From positions 85,812 to 149,811 of the forward strand of contig SJRY01000305.1 of assembly GCA_011319805.1 (NCBI GenBank): a stretch of DNA of 64,000 nucleotides. Direction: 5' to 3'. A program made the translations under genes and the position numbers. The notes under the pieces are model-generated. The model saw nothing but the letters and a program-made list of their open reading frames with translations, did no database searches and had not been told where the DNA came from. Position 1 is the stretch's first letter. The number at the start of each line of letters is the position of its first letter. This DNA is from Macrocybe gigantea (lineage: Eukaryota > Basidiomycota > Agaricomycetes > Agaricales > Callistosporiaceae). Of the stretch, positions 10,404-21,516 are shown in pieces.

Positions 10404-11426
10404 ATGGCCAGCCTCGCAAAAGACATTTCTATGCTCAACGGCTCCAACTACAGGACCTGGTCGGTCCAAATGAAAGCTCTCTTGATGTCGCAGGGTGCCT
10501 GGGGTATCACCCAGGGCACTTGGACGAGACCTGTTCCCACGGCCTCCGACTCTAAGACAGACGAGATCGCTGAATGGGAAAAGTACAATGAAATTGCACA
10601 AGGATACATTCTCTTAAGGACCACCACACAGGTTCAGTCCAGCATTAATTTGTCACAGGCAAACACTGCTGCCTTGCTTTGGACTGAGCTGCAAACTAAA
10701 TATTCGCTTACTGGTCCAGCGATCACTTTTGCTGATTACAAAGAGACCCTCAATTTCAAAATTTCAGGTCAACAAAATCCCAACGTTGAGATCCAACGTC
10801 TTGCGACTGCTTATGCCCGCCTTGCCGCAAATAATATCGCGATTCCCGAGATCATTAAGATAATGACTCTCCTCGCTGCTCTGCCGCAAGGGTATGATTC
10901 CCTAGCGCAGACCATTCTTGCCTCGACCGATGAGTGTAATCTCACCTGGTCAGCTGTTACTTCTACGATTGTTGCCGAATGGCAACGTCGGCATCCTACT
11001 TCCGCCATCAAAGACAAACATCAGGCAAACAAATTGTCTGCTGTCAAGCCGAAAGGCTCTAACCCTCGCTGGTGGAACAACAACAATAATCAACAGAAGC
11101 AGTCTGATAAGCCATCGGACCAGAATGCCGACAAAAAGAAGAAACGAGGCAGACGAGGAAAGGGAAAGGGCAAAGCCCCTGAGCATGATCACGACCATGA
11201 CCACCATTTTGCTGAACCGGTAGTTCGACTACTGATGTCCGATGCCGCAGCCGGAGTTCTCCAGCGCCTTCATGATCCCCCGGCCCAGACTTTCTCTGGC
11301 GCCAAACCAACCAGCATGCCGAAAGGCATCTATCCCACCTACAATGCCGCGCGAAATCTCGCAACCCGACTCGATGTTTCACCCACTATCAGGCATCTCA
11401 AAACACTCGAAGGCATCACCGAATGA
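10404..11426 (+). CDS. Copia gag-like polyprotein N-terminus
   Basis: 340 codons starting MASLAKDISMLNGSNYRTWS, the typical opening of the copia gag polypeptide family (the NYRTW region followed by a UBN2-type helical domain). The C-terminal part is lysine/arginine-rich (KKKKRGRRGKGKGK) followed by alternating His-Asp, and no CCHC knuckle is present. It stops at TGA 11424-11426, but the same frame continues beyond the stop into pol, as expected of a copia element with a single polyprotein. The reading frame lies downstream of the chromovirus insertion, which only splits the 5' leader. Confidence 0.8.
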   Translation: MASLAKDISMLNGSNYRTWSVQMKALLMSQGAWGITQGTWTRPVPTASDSKTDEIAEWEKYNEIAQGYILLRTTTQVQSSINLSQANTAALLWTELQTKYSLTGPAITFADYKETLNFKISGQQNPNVEIQRLATAYARLAANNIAIPEIIKIMTLLAALPQGYDSLAQTILASTDECNLTWSAVTSTIVAEWQRRHPTSAIKDKHQANKLSAVKPKGSNPRWWNNNNNQQKQSDKPSDQNADKKKKRGRRGKGKGKAPEHDHDHDHHFAEPVVRLLMSDAAAGVLQRLHDPPAQTFSGAKPTSMPKGIYPTYNAARNLATRLDVSPTIRHLKTLEGITE

Positions 11427-14400
11427 AGCCAATTCGTTCAAGGTTCTTCAAAACGCACAATTGACGATCTAGATGCTGAAACCAGCGTCTATAAAAAACT
11501 TCGCTTCAAGAAGATCGTCGAGGAAAAGGATGAAGAAACCATCTCACTGGGATCAGAACCACTGGATTGGGGATCTGACGAGTACGTCATTCCTGATTGC
11601 TCACACATTCAAACTAATATGGCAACACAGCGACCTAATTACATAGATACCGCAGTTTGTAACGCCGAACATTTAAATAAACATCATGTTTACCCTTGTA
11701 ATTGTGAGCAGTGTAAGAAATGAGCCGATAAAGGCCTTTCATATTGGATCGTCGATTCCAGCGCATCCGGACACGTATCAGGAAATATAAATGACTACAT
11801 GGCTTTTACCCGATGGGATGAGCCAAAGTTTTCGGCAACAGCAAATGGTCGTACTCCTATTGAGGGATATGGAACAGTGTTTTTAAGACACAGGATTTAT
11901 GAGACAAACGGCAGCATATCTGAAAAGATTACGCGCCTACACCCTGTCCTTCTGCTCGGAGATCCAAATCTGAGATTACTCTCGATGGGACAATTTCTCT
12001 GACAAAAACAAAATGTTTTAGGCAATATCAACAGAATCGCCTTTTACAAATATAGACGTCAACAAATGATCGCTTTTCCAGCCAAAAAGCCGGATATGAT
12101 CTATGAAGTCGAAACTAAGATCTTAACTGATCAAGAGATGACGGCAACGTATACCACGCTTGCCACGCCAACTTATAATATTTGGCACCAGCGGATGGGA
12201 CATCCTTCATGGATCGTCCTAACTAAAATGGACGAAGCAACTAGAGGTTTTCCCAAAAATCTCGATATCCCAAAGGTCGACGAATGACCTTGTTCTGGAT
12301 GTGCACAAGGCAAAATGCCTGCACCGCATTTTCCCAAATCTGACAAAAGAGCCACCGCACCTTGCAAGCTCATACATTCAGATTTAAAAGAATTCCCGAC
12401 ATTGTCCTATGGTAAATACAAATGGACAATTACTTTCCTTGACGACTATAGCAGTTACGCCTGGGTTAGCCTCCTGCGAAACAAAACTGAAGTGAAAGAT
12501 CGCATCAAAGAATTTGTAGCGCGGATGGAAACCCAACACAATCTTAAAGTTAAAAGATGGCATTCTGATCAAGGGGGAGAGTATATATCGGGAGAACTTC
12601 AGGAATTCATGCGATCCAAAGGAATTGAGATGGAATATTCGGTGCCCTACATGCACCAACAAAATGGTCGAGCAGAACGTCTAAATTGGACGTTAATGGA
12701 AAAGGCGCAAACAATGCGCTTCCATGCCTGTTTGCCACCCTCTTGGTGGCAATTCACCATTTTCCAAGCAGTATAGGTCTACAATCGTACACCAACGCAC
12801 CACTTAAAGTGGAAAACCCCTTTCGAAATATTCTCGAACCAAAAAACCTGATGTTTCGAAGCTTCGTGTCCTAGGTTGTGGAGCCTACGTCTTCATTCAT
12901 GAAGATCAATGGAAAAATAAATTGTCACCGAGATCTGAACTTATGATTCACCTCGGGTTCATTTCGAACAGTGAAGGTTATCTCTTTATGAGACGGCCAA
13001 ATAATGTGCTTTTCCAAGCAACTAAGGCCACCTTCGACGAAAGACTATTTCCGTGTTGCCCCACATATAACCATGAAGACCCGCAAACACCCGACTTCAG
13101 AAGTAATGATGACGACTATGATCCATCGACTGGCGCACCTCCAGGTGGCGACAATAACGATGATCCTGAAACTCCTCATCCACCTCCACCTTCGGAATCA
13201 CGATCACGAGATCATGGTCAGACTCGTGATAGACCACGTGACTCCCCTTCAGAAAAGGAAGCTGATGCGCATGACGATGATGCAGAAGCTCCGGATAATC
13301 CTCTACCGGGAAACCAGGAACCTATTCAGGAACCTGAAGAACGTCCCAATCCCTTCGAACCACGCGAAGGTGATTTAGAAGAATTGCGTCGTCGCAGAGA
13401 CCTGCGCGAACCCGCCGATATCTTAAATGATCCTAGGCAACCAACACGCAATCTTCTGAGACAAAGACCACAGAGAGATATCCATCCGCCTAAAAGGCCA
13501 GGCAATGTCTATGGAGATCGCCCTCCAACAGAACAATTTCGAGATATGAACCGACAACGGTTCTGGAGAAAGAATGTCGAAAACGACACACAACCTCGAG
13601 AAGCACCGGTTCCCGGACCGACTCGAGAAGACGAACCAATCGTCAATCCTCCACCGAATATGGACATTGATCCCGATATGGACACTAGATCCGATCTTAC
13701 CCGAATAGTCCGGGAAGGGGGAGTAGAGCTATCAAATTATTTGCTTTCTAAAGCACTTCCGGTCGATAGCGAAATTCCACAAACAATAGGCGACATAGAG
13801 CGCTTACCAGAGCAGCTCAAGAAGGAATGGAAAGACGCTTGCCGCGACGAGTTGTTGTCACTCGAAAAGCGCAAGGTCTTTGAACTGGTGGACTTGCCGA
13901 AAGGCAGAAAACCTATAAAAAATAAATGGGTTTTCACCATTAAAAGCGACGGACGAAAGAAAGCACGCTTAGTCACAAAAGGCTTCTCTCAGAAAGAGGG
14001 AATCGATTATGATGAGATTTTCTCACCTGTCGTCCGATACGAGACTCTGCGAATAATACTCGCAATAGCAGCTCTCGAAAATTGGGTCATTCTCACCCTA
14101 GATGTCAAAACTGCTTTCTTATATGGCGATTTAGAAGTAGAAATATACATGGAGCAGCCAACAGGCTTTCAGCTAAAAGGCGCTCTAAAGAATAAAGTCC
14201 TGCAACTAAGAAAGGCGCTTTACGGACTTAAGCAAGCATCACTCGCCTGGTGGAAACAAGTTAACAAAACCATGGCGAAACTAGGCTTTAAACGCCTATA
14301 CACCGACGCTGGCATTTACATCTACAAAGAAGGCTCCAAACTTGTCGTAGCCATAATCTATGTAGATGATGGACTCTTCCTAGGCCCAGACCGCAAACTT

Positions 14401-15351
14401 GCAGCCAAGAAGAAGTCCGAATTCATGAAGATCTGGGAATGCTGAGATCTAGGCAATGCTGAAGAATTCCTTGGCATCAAGATCAGACGCGATGGTCAGA
14501 AGATCATCCTCGACCAACAGGATTACCTCCGAAAGGTCGTTAAGCGTTTCGGCATGGAGAATGCAAAGATCGCATCAACTCCCTTACCCGCTGGCTATCA
14601 ACCAATAGCTAATAATGCGGCAATCAACCCAGAACTTCGATCGCAATACCAAGCAGTTATTGGATCGCTCCTTTATCTTATGCTCGGTACAAGGCCAGAC
14701 ATAGCCTTTGCAGTCATCAAAATGTCACAATTCTCTGCGAACCCTTCGCTAGAACACCTTAATCGGGCAATGTACATTGTGCGATATCTCGCTGGTACCC
14801 CTGATTACCAATTGACTTTTGATGGTGCCTCAAATGAGGGACTAATTGCATATACCGACTCTGATTGGGCTTCTGACCCGATCAAGCGACGATCCACGAC
14901 GGGCTTCTTTATGAAACTCGCTAATGCCACAATCTGCTGGAATTCGCGACTCCAAAAAACAGTGGCATTATCCTCCACTGAAGCCAAATACATGGTGCTC
15001 TCTGATTGTAGTCGCCAAGTTGTCTGGATTCAGCAAATGTTCGCCGAACTGGGATTTAAAGAATCCAAAACGCCAATTTGTGGCGACAATCAAGGTTCTA
15101 TTTTCATAGGATCTAATCCAGTTCAAGAAAGACGAACAAAACATATAGACATTCGCTACCACTACATACGCGAATGTGTTGAAGATGAAAAAGTCTCAGT
15201 AGTCTTCATCCCAGGGAACGAAAATCCTGCAGACATGTTCACAAAGAACTTGGTGCAAATCAAGTACCTAAAATTCCGTGAGCAATTAGGGCTCACATTC
15301 TACACTAAACGCGCTCAAATTGAAGCCGCATTTAGCGAGGGGGAGTGTTGA
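11427..15351 (+). pseudogene. Copia pol: protease, integrase, RT, RNase H (six stops, one indel)
   Basis: Continues the gag frame. The protease motif reads WIVDSSASGH near 11745, where DSG is usual, so the catalytic triad may be damaged. Integrase has the HQRMGHPS and CAQGKMP finger residues, then LIHSDLKEF, DDYSSYAW and QNGRAER. Reverse transcriptase has KARLVTKGFSQKEGIDYDE, LDVKTAFLYGDL and catalytic YVDD at 14359-14370. RNase H has YTDSDWASDPIKRRSTTGF and LSSTEAKYM. In-frame stops occur at 11721, 12000, 12285 and 14443 (all TGA) and 12774 (TAG), after the TGA at 11424. An extra A in an A6 run near 12847 shifts the frame. The final TGA overlaps the first bases of the right LTR. Confidence 0.9.
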
Positions 15352-15654
15352 AAATGTGGCAGCAACCCTGCGCTCTACCATTTTCCCTTTGCCCTAATTA
15401 TCTTGGCTTCACAGCGCAGCCTGTATGCTCAGTCATACCCTGCGCTATTATCACTAGGATTAGTGAGCGCACCCTCAACCCTGATGGTCTGTGCGCCACT
15501 TAGATATGTATAAATATGTCCTATGTAGTATGCCAATTCTATAACTGAGTTTCACTCAACCAAGCCTACGCACTAAGACTAACCTCTAACAATCCTCTAA
15601 CGTAAGTAGTCCATTCTAGCTCAAGAGCTTCCTAGCTTGGGTCCAGTTTCAACA
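15346..15654 (+). repeat. Right LTR of the copia element
   Basis: 309 bp, followed by the target duplication CTATC at 15655-15659. Confidence 0.95.
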
Positions 15655-16673
15655 CTATCGACGGACACGTTGAGATATTTTGGACAGAGCCGCTGGGCCA
15701 GTCAGTTACCAAAGGAAAGTTCCAGGGAATAATTTGGCCCTAAACAAGTATGTTGAGAATTGAAGCACTTCGACAAGCAATATCAACTTACGACAACGCC
15801 AAACAGTTCGTGACGGCTGTACGTCAGCTTCTTTTCATTTGTCTGGGGTGATAATTGTAAAGAATGTCGCGCTTAGCTGAGCCTCTTGCAAGAAAAAGGA
15901 CGTGCCTCCATAATCTTTCCTTGGACCTTGTCAGCCCATCCAGCATAGTAGCGAATGACGCCGATAGTAGACGTAATTTCAGCTGCTCTTGTGGGGCTCC
16001 ATGCTTTGCCTAGAGTGCTGTCCATGAGGATTTGATGGAAGACGGCCAAGAAGATACCGACCGACGTCCAAAACCTCCAAGGCAGCGAACTCATCGATGT
16101 GTTTCTCGATCAGGTCTGCGAGTTTGTGCAAGAGTCTTGCGCGAACAGTGCCGGGACATTTTAGGCCCCAAGACGTCTTGTATGCCTAGATGAAGAGATC
16201 CGTCAGAGCGACGCTAAGTAAGGAATACGAAGCTGAGGTGGACAACAACGCACTTTTGTAGCAGCATCCACAGCGATATCAACGTCCTTCTTTGACCCGG
16301 CCGAAACGGAGGTTATGACTTTTCCGGTTGCTAATCGTCCGCGTGCTATGAGTCCTTTTGAACCCCTCTGTTCGTCGGTCTCGTAAACGAACCTGGGTTG
16401 ATCACACTGTACAGCGTATATTCGAGTCAGATCGACGTCAGACGATGTTCTCGCTTTTATTGCCCGCTTACTCGATCGTCTCTCCATCAACGGGATCGAC
16501 CCACTGGCCGCCTATGAATAGCCTGGTGATTGGATAGCGGAAATAGAATCAATGATCGACATCGAAGCTCAGATGAGGCGCGATGGCGATTTGTCGATGG
16601 CTTACCCCGTATTCAAGATGGAGGTGCCTCTGTACGTCGGCGTGTCGAAGATGTAGGTGAACGTTCCAGGCAT
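15655..16673 (-). pseudogene. Aldehyde dehydrogenase B, 5' half
   Basis: N-terminal exons of the ALDH whose 3' half is at 1905-3349. The ATG is at 16673-16671 (MPGTFTYIFDTPTYRG). Exons read FIGGQWVDPVDGETIE, then ATGKVITSVSAGSKKDVDIA (about 16260-16330), LLHKLADLIEKHIDEFAALE (about 16090-16140) and [20 protein letters not shown] (about 15905-15960). The final exon, KKLTYSRHE..GQIIPWNFPL, is followed by a GT donor. The intron that starts there ends in GATAG, and the copia element inserted exactly at that acceptor, duplicating it. All splice sites of this half look usable and I see no stop or frameshift in it. Confidence 0.8.
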
Positions 16674-17750
16674 GATTGTGAGTGAAAAGTGAGTGTCAAG
16701 GGCAGCTGGGCAAGACGGCGGTATCTTTTATGGCATTATCTACCTATACACCCATCCTTACCAAGCTTCGTCATCAGTCCCGTTCCAAAACACGAATGGG
16801 CGCGGAAGCAAATAATATTAACATTTCTATTCGCAGGACCAAGGCATGCCAATTCATTCGATTTGACACACCCTACCCCATTGGTCTGTGATCAATCGAT
16901 CAATCTCCATTCAGATAACGAAAGGCTCTCTGTCTATGATAGTAGTGACTCCAATACTTACTGTACGGCATTACGTTCATTGAAATTTGAAACAGGGATA
17001 TTAACGAGGCTTCAAAAGGTTGCATCCTTGCAGGATTGCCGCCGAGAGTGACTCATCCTGCCTTCATGGTCAAGGTTGACGTATCTGTTGTTCATGTCAC
17101 GAGCGATTGGGTGCAGACGCTCAAATCGGCGTTGTGATGTGTTTACAGCCCAGTGGCCCCTCGAGGTTGTCGACGGAGACTGACCTACTTGGCTATCTTA
17201 CACACGTCCTTTTCCCTAACCACGATCTCCTAGTCATTACATTGAACAACGTGTCCAGAAGAAGAACCCTCCATCATGCCGAACCTTCTCGTAAATGAAA
17301 AACTCGGACTAGGAACGATTCTACGAGCACGACCGGTTTTCCGCTTCAACCACATTCCTGTATGTTGCGAGATCGCTGATTACAGTTCCCAAGGCCTTGC
17401 GTTATGACTCATGTGTACCGAAGGCAATCCAACATTGCTGCGGCGGCAGAGGCGCATCGTGTAAAAATGCGACATGCCAGCTTTAGAATTGGCAGTCAAT
17501 TGATATTTATTTCGACGCTCTGTATTGGCTACAATGGGCGGATTGGCTACTACAATACAGAGCGTCCGGAAACTTCTGATGACTGATCAATGCTGGAGAT
17601 GATAACAACTATCAGCTAGGAATGGCCGTTCAAGACGGCCTCAAGACAATGGAGCATGAACTTGCACTTGGTATTACAGAAGCTTCCGTTTCATGTACAC
17701 AGTACTACTCGACGGAGGTTGTGGCCTGTACCCGAGTCCCGAGTTCGTTG
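16674..17750. other. Intergenic stretch with one strong inverted repeat
   Basis: No recognisable gene. Open frames at 16682-17051 and 17107-17298 (plus) carry no domain. A 14-bp perfect inverted repeat lies at 17514-17527 and 17553-17566. Confidence 0.5.
17514..17566. repeat. 14-bp perfect inverted repeat with 25-bp loop
   Basis: GACGCTCTGTATTG at 17514-17527 is the reverse complement of CAATACAGAGCGTC at 17553-17566. The loop holds GGCTAC twice. It lies about 190 bp beyond the 3' end of the dienoyl-CoA isomerase gene and could act as a hairpin or be a mobile-element relic. Confidence 0.7.
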
Positions 17751-19020
17751 TTACAACTTGGATGGAATTCTCAAAGGCGTAAAGCGTGGACGACCTTTCG
17801 CCTTCATTGCACGCAGATTTTCTGAGATATCCTGTAATATCAGCGGAGTAAGACCGGTGTTCCTTATATCGGCGCAAATGGCGCAGGCACTTACGCCTGT
17901 CATCAGCGCCGCAGCATTCCAGGCACCAGTATACGCCAGATTCTCGGCCACGCTACGAAAGAGTTGTCGTGCAGTCAATTTTACGGAAGTAGGAAAGAGA
18001 GCTGCGAAGAAACGAAACATACGTGTGATCCCGTGAGTGGTTGATCAGATGTTTCGATCCATAGACCGCAACTGGACTCTTGGAAGCGATGAATTTGGCC
18101 AATTCTAACGCTTCTTTCACAACCTCATCACGGCCTCCATTCACGATTCGGGACACCAAGCCAAGTTTCTCTGCTTCGGGCGGCAAGAATGAACGAGCAG
18201 TGTACGTCAGCTCGCGGAGGAGCGACATGTTCCCTGTCACTTTGGGCAAATACGCAAGCGTACCCACGTCCGGTGCGAGGCCGACATCTACTTCCTATAG
18301 GCACACCATCATTGACTTTGTGAAGCGGCATCAAAAACATAAAGGGATTACCTTGATAGCGAAAGAAGTGTTGGACGCAGCATAACGGATGTCGCATGCA
18401 GAAATGATATCGACGCCTAGACCGACAACGGGTCCATGAACGGCTGCTATGACTGGGAATGGGCATCGATCTGGGGTGCCGATGGCATGCTGGAATTCAA
18501 GCAGGACTTTGCGCATGGCAAACGACGCCCTTGCGCTGTCTTTTGACGCGGAACTCTTCCCTTCTTCTCCAAGCACAACCGCAGCCGATACTGCACGTTC
18601 ATTCAGTTCGAATTCTTAGTCCTGCGATCCGGAACCTTCGTAGAGACGTACAGTCCAGTCCAGCTGTAAAAATATTTGAAAATTTGGATGATAGAACAAC
18701 GGCTCGGATGTCGTATGAGGAGTCCTCAGCGAGTCTTTCGAAGAGATGTCCATACTCCCTCCAATACCTTGAAAATCATTGTCTTTTAAGTCTAGATTGT
18801 GCAATGAACTAGATAACTTGTGCAGATCAACGTACTGGCCAGAAAACGCGTTGACGGGCTCTCTTGAGAGAAAAAAGTTCAAGGCAAGCTAGCATTAGCG
18901 ACTACGCCAGGTTCCGAGGGAGTTGAACCGCGCAAACCTTGAGAGCTCAACGTGCACTACATGCGGGAACGGCTCGGATACTTTGAGCCACTTCGTACTT
19001 AGAGACGAGACGGAAGACAT
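17751..19020 (-). CDS. Peroxisomal delta3,5-delta2,4-dienoyl-CoA isomerase (enoyl-CoA hydratase/isomerase family)
   Basis: Crotonase-fold enzyme that isomerises dienoyl-CoA intermediates in beta-oxidation of unsaturated fatty acids. Several exons are joined by short introns. The start MSSVSSLSTKWLK (19020) is followed by FPHVVHVELSR and PVNAFSGQYVDLHKL (about 18810-18880). The CoA/oxyanion region is CPFPVIAAVHGPVVGLGVD, then ACDIRYAASNTSFAIK and EVDVGLAPDVGTLAYLPK (about 18225-18400). The three acidic residues expected of dienoyl-CoA isomerases (D in ACDIRY, E in KEVD, D in LAPD) are all present. The last exon ends PLRIPSKL before TAA at 17753-17751, and the C-terminal SKL is a classic PTS1 signal. 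An in-frame ATG at 19128 would add 36 residues; the shorter start fits family length better. Confidence 0.88.
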
Positions 19021-19729
19021 GTAACTGAAAACCGAGAGATGGTGGTTGAACGAAGCAAGTCGAAGAACGGAGCCATCAGTCCTGAGGCCTGAGGCCTGAG
19101 GTCCCAGTTGCCGTCTCCGAGTAAACAATCACATGATCAATACCACTCGTCCAACTAACTCAGTGCTACGGCTGCATTGACTGGTCCACTATGGGAGCTG
19201 GTGCCCAAAATACCAGGATATTATCGAGTACGACGAATTTCTAGGTCTTTCTGTTATAAATAACTGGCAACGTCTAAAGGAAAGCGTCGATGGAGTGCCG
19301 CCTTTGGTTTCTGGGAATACTGCAACAAACGGACGGACGTCTCAGTCTTCGTCGCGTGGCGAGCCAAGGACGCCTACAACTCAGAACCGAGAAGCCTTCA
19401 GGAAAAAAAAACCACCACAGAATTGCAAGGAACCATCCTGGGCTGTCAAGTCGTGCTCTCGTATAATAAAGTGCTCCATGGCCGACCCTTAAGAGGCTCA
19501 GCCTCAACTCTGATCAATGAAAGAAGATATTCTGGAACGGCGAGTCTACAAGATGCTACTCGCAATCTACGTACGCCACTTTGTAGGCCAAATCAGACGC
19601 ATTTTGTCTATTTCAATAAAAATCTTCAGGTGAGGTGCTTCAACGACGATTGAATTCTTCATTTGTCTTGTACGCATTCATGAACTCTCAATACGCAGAT
19701 AATTCACGAACACGATCATCCTCTACAAG

Positions 19730-19966
19730 TGCAGTGAGGAAGGATATTCGTATTCGTGGGCCTTTGCCGCGATTGAATGCACTCAGGCTCTAGCGGACTT
19801 TGAACATGTCCGTTTTCGTGGAACTGAGTCGGTCGACAGCTCGAACGACCCGATTCTGGTAATTTGCTACTTTGCAGATCCGCACCCGCATGTTGACAAC
19901 CGTCGCATTCCACTTCTTGACAAACTACGCAGCTCAGGCGTCAGATTCGCCCCCAGGCAGGCCGAG
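19730..19966 (+). CDS. Unidentified coding exon
   Basis: Open segment between a possible acceptor (CTCTACAAG just before 19730) and a GTTAGT donor at 19967. It reads CSEEGYSYSWAFAAIECTQ, then ADFEHVRFRGTE, then LVICYFADPHPHVDNRRIPL. Its composition looks like real protein and it lies in a zone (19170-20430) with other exon-like pieces on plus, such as 20014-20111. I do not recognise the family and could not build a complete gene. An antisense gene cannot be excluded. Confidence 0.3.
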
Positions 19967-21412
19967 GTTAGTGAGACAAGCAGCGATATACAACGATGAT
20001 TTCGCACAGCTTTCGTAACCACTCTAAACGATTGTACCACCGAAAGAACCCAGTGGAATCGTTCCTGGTTCGCAACGTTCAGTTGAACATTCCAGATGTG
20101 TTTACTGTGAGTCGACTGCGCTTCGCTGTGTGGCACATTGATCGCCTGCGCTTGGTCCGGAGGGGACAACCCGATAGCCCTTCCTCGATATTTCCACAAA
20201 GCTCATCCGAATTTTCGTGCGCCCCTTGTCGTATCAATCATGGCTGTTCAAAATGAAGATGACGAACATCCAGACTCCGATCAGTCCATCGGGAGCTCCC
20301 AGCGGCCCACCTTTCCGCCGCAAATGTCCATGTCTGAGTTGCTTTTGACGGAGGAACACTCTGCGCCCGGCGTGGAAGAGACCGGATCAATGTTCCTTTC
20401 GTTGCTCTTTCTGTCACGCACCTCTGGATGAAAAAAAAAAATTACGTGTGCACTACGGAAGGTTCTCGGGCTTGACGGCGTCAGAATGGACTTTTCTCGC
20501 GATCATCACGTTATTTCCTAAAAATACACATCCTTTTCCAAGATTCGAAAGACGACAACAACACCCAAGCAAGCAATCCAAATCACTCAAGCAGGCTTTC
20601 TTATCTCTTTCCATCGACCGCTTCATCCATTGCCATCTTTGTTTGCACCGCACAGATCACGCTGAGCCATCTTTCATTCCCTTCCATTGCTTGTCAACTG
20701 TGAGACACGAATCAAAGTCGGCCCTGACCTTGCAATGAAAAGTCTGCGGTCTCGGATTCATGGTCGGAATTTTTCGATTTGTAATCTTCATGACCCTGAA
20801 CATCACCATTTGAAACTCGGCAACTTGTTCAGCTGTTCACTTGTCTGTTATCAACACTCTTCATGCTTGCATTTTCTCGTCCCCACAAAGCTTTGCCTCT
20901 CGCTAAGCGAGCGGAAACAATGCACTGAAACGTACATCTTCGCTCCACGATGGCTCCAAGTCACCGAATGGTGAATTTTTTTTGAACTTACGAAACGTTT
21001 CGGTAGCTTTGATCACTGCCTTCCCCGAATCATTCTCGAAGGCGTCTCTCGTGCTCGGCGAAGGACTTGGTAGCTGTAGCGTTCGTTTTGCGGCTTCTGG
21101 TAAGAAACAAGGTGTGTCGTGCCTAGCCCAACGAATCCGTCAGGTCCTAGGTTTTGTGTGCTCTCGATGAATCGGCATCGCCGGAACAAGTGCTAACCTC
21201 ACGGCTGCGATTCTCGCAAGGGTGTGCGTGTCTCTTGGTTACCTATCCCTGGCTGATCGGGTTTACCCGCCTCTCCTCCAAAGGCAACGAAGGAGGTACG
21301 AAGGAGGCGATGTCCTAGATTGCATGCGCAACACTGGTGCTAGAACGTGAAACCTGTGACTTTTCCCCATGGCCGAGCGACTGTCGGCTGGGAATATAGG
21401 AAGGCCTTGGAG
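19967..21412. other. Mostly unassigned stretch upstream of the secreted-peptide gene
   Basis: Contains exon-like fragments up to about 20430 and then no convincing coding sequence. Short frames at 20448-20738 and 20687-20974 show no domain. The 3' part is the promoter region of the gene at 21517. Confidence 0.4.
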
Positions 21413-21419
21413 TATAAAA
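21413..21419 (+). promoter_or_regulatory. TATA box of the secreted-peptide gene
   Basis: TATAAAA about 100 bp upstream of the ATG at 21517, followed by a GC-rich then CT-rich leader. A strong canonical box for a fungal gene. Confidence 0.65.
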
Positions 21420-21516
21420 AGGGCCGCCGCCGCAGCTCTTTTTTCTCCAACGCAGGTCGTTTCACAATCTCACAACCAATAAATCAACTTTCCAACCACT
21501 TTTCTTGTTAACAAAC

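Larger units (their letters stand above)
3350..15654 (+). mobile_element. Ty1/copia LTR retrotransposon, carrying a nested chromovirus
   Basis: Complete LTR-to-LTR element with 309-bp LTRs (3350-3658 and 15346-15654) that begin TGTTGAAA and end TTTCAACA. It is flanked by the 5-bp target duplication CTATC (3345-3349 and 15655-15659). The order protease, integrase, reverse transcriptase, RNase H identifies copia rather than gypsy. The element is about 5.8 kb once the inserted chromovirus (3799-10311 plus one copy of its duplication) is discounted. A polypurine stretch GCGAGGGGGAG abuts the right LTR, and the pol stop TGA lies within the first six bases of that LTR. The LTRs differ at only about three positions, yet the coding region has six in-frame stops. 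It lies within an intron of ALDH-B on the opposite strand. Confidence 0.95.

Noticed and set aside
11424..14445. TGA read as tryptophan (alternative code) in the copia element
   Set aside because: At least one TGA aligns with Arg in relatives, and nuclear genes here use the standard code. CGA decay is simpler.
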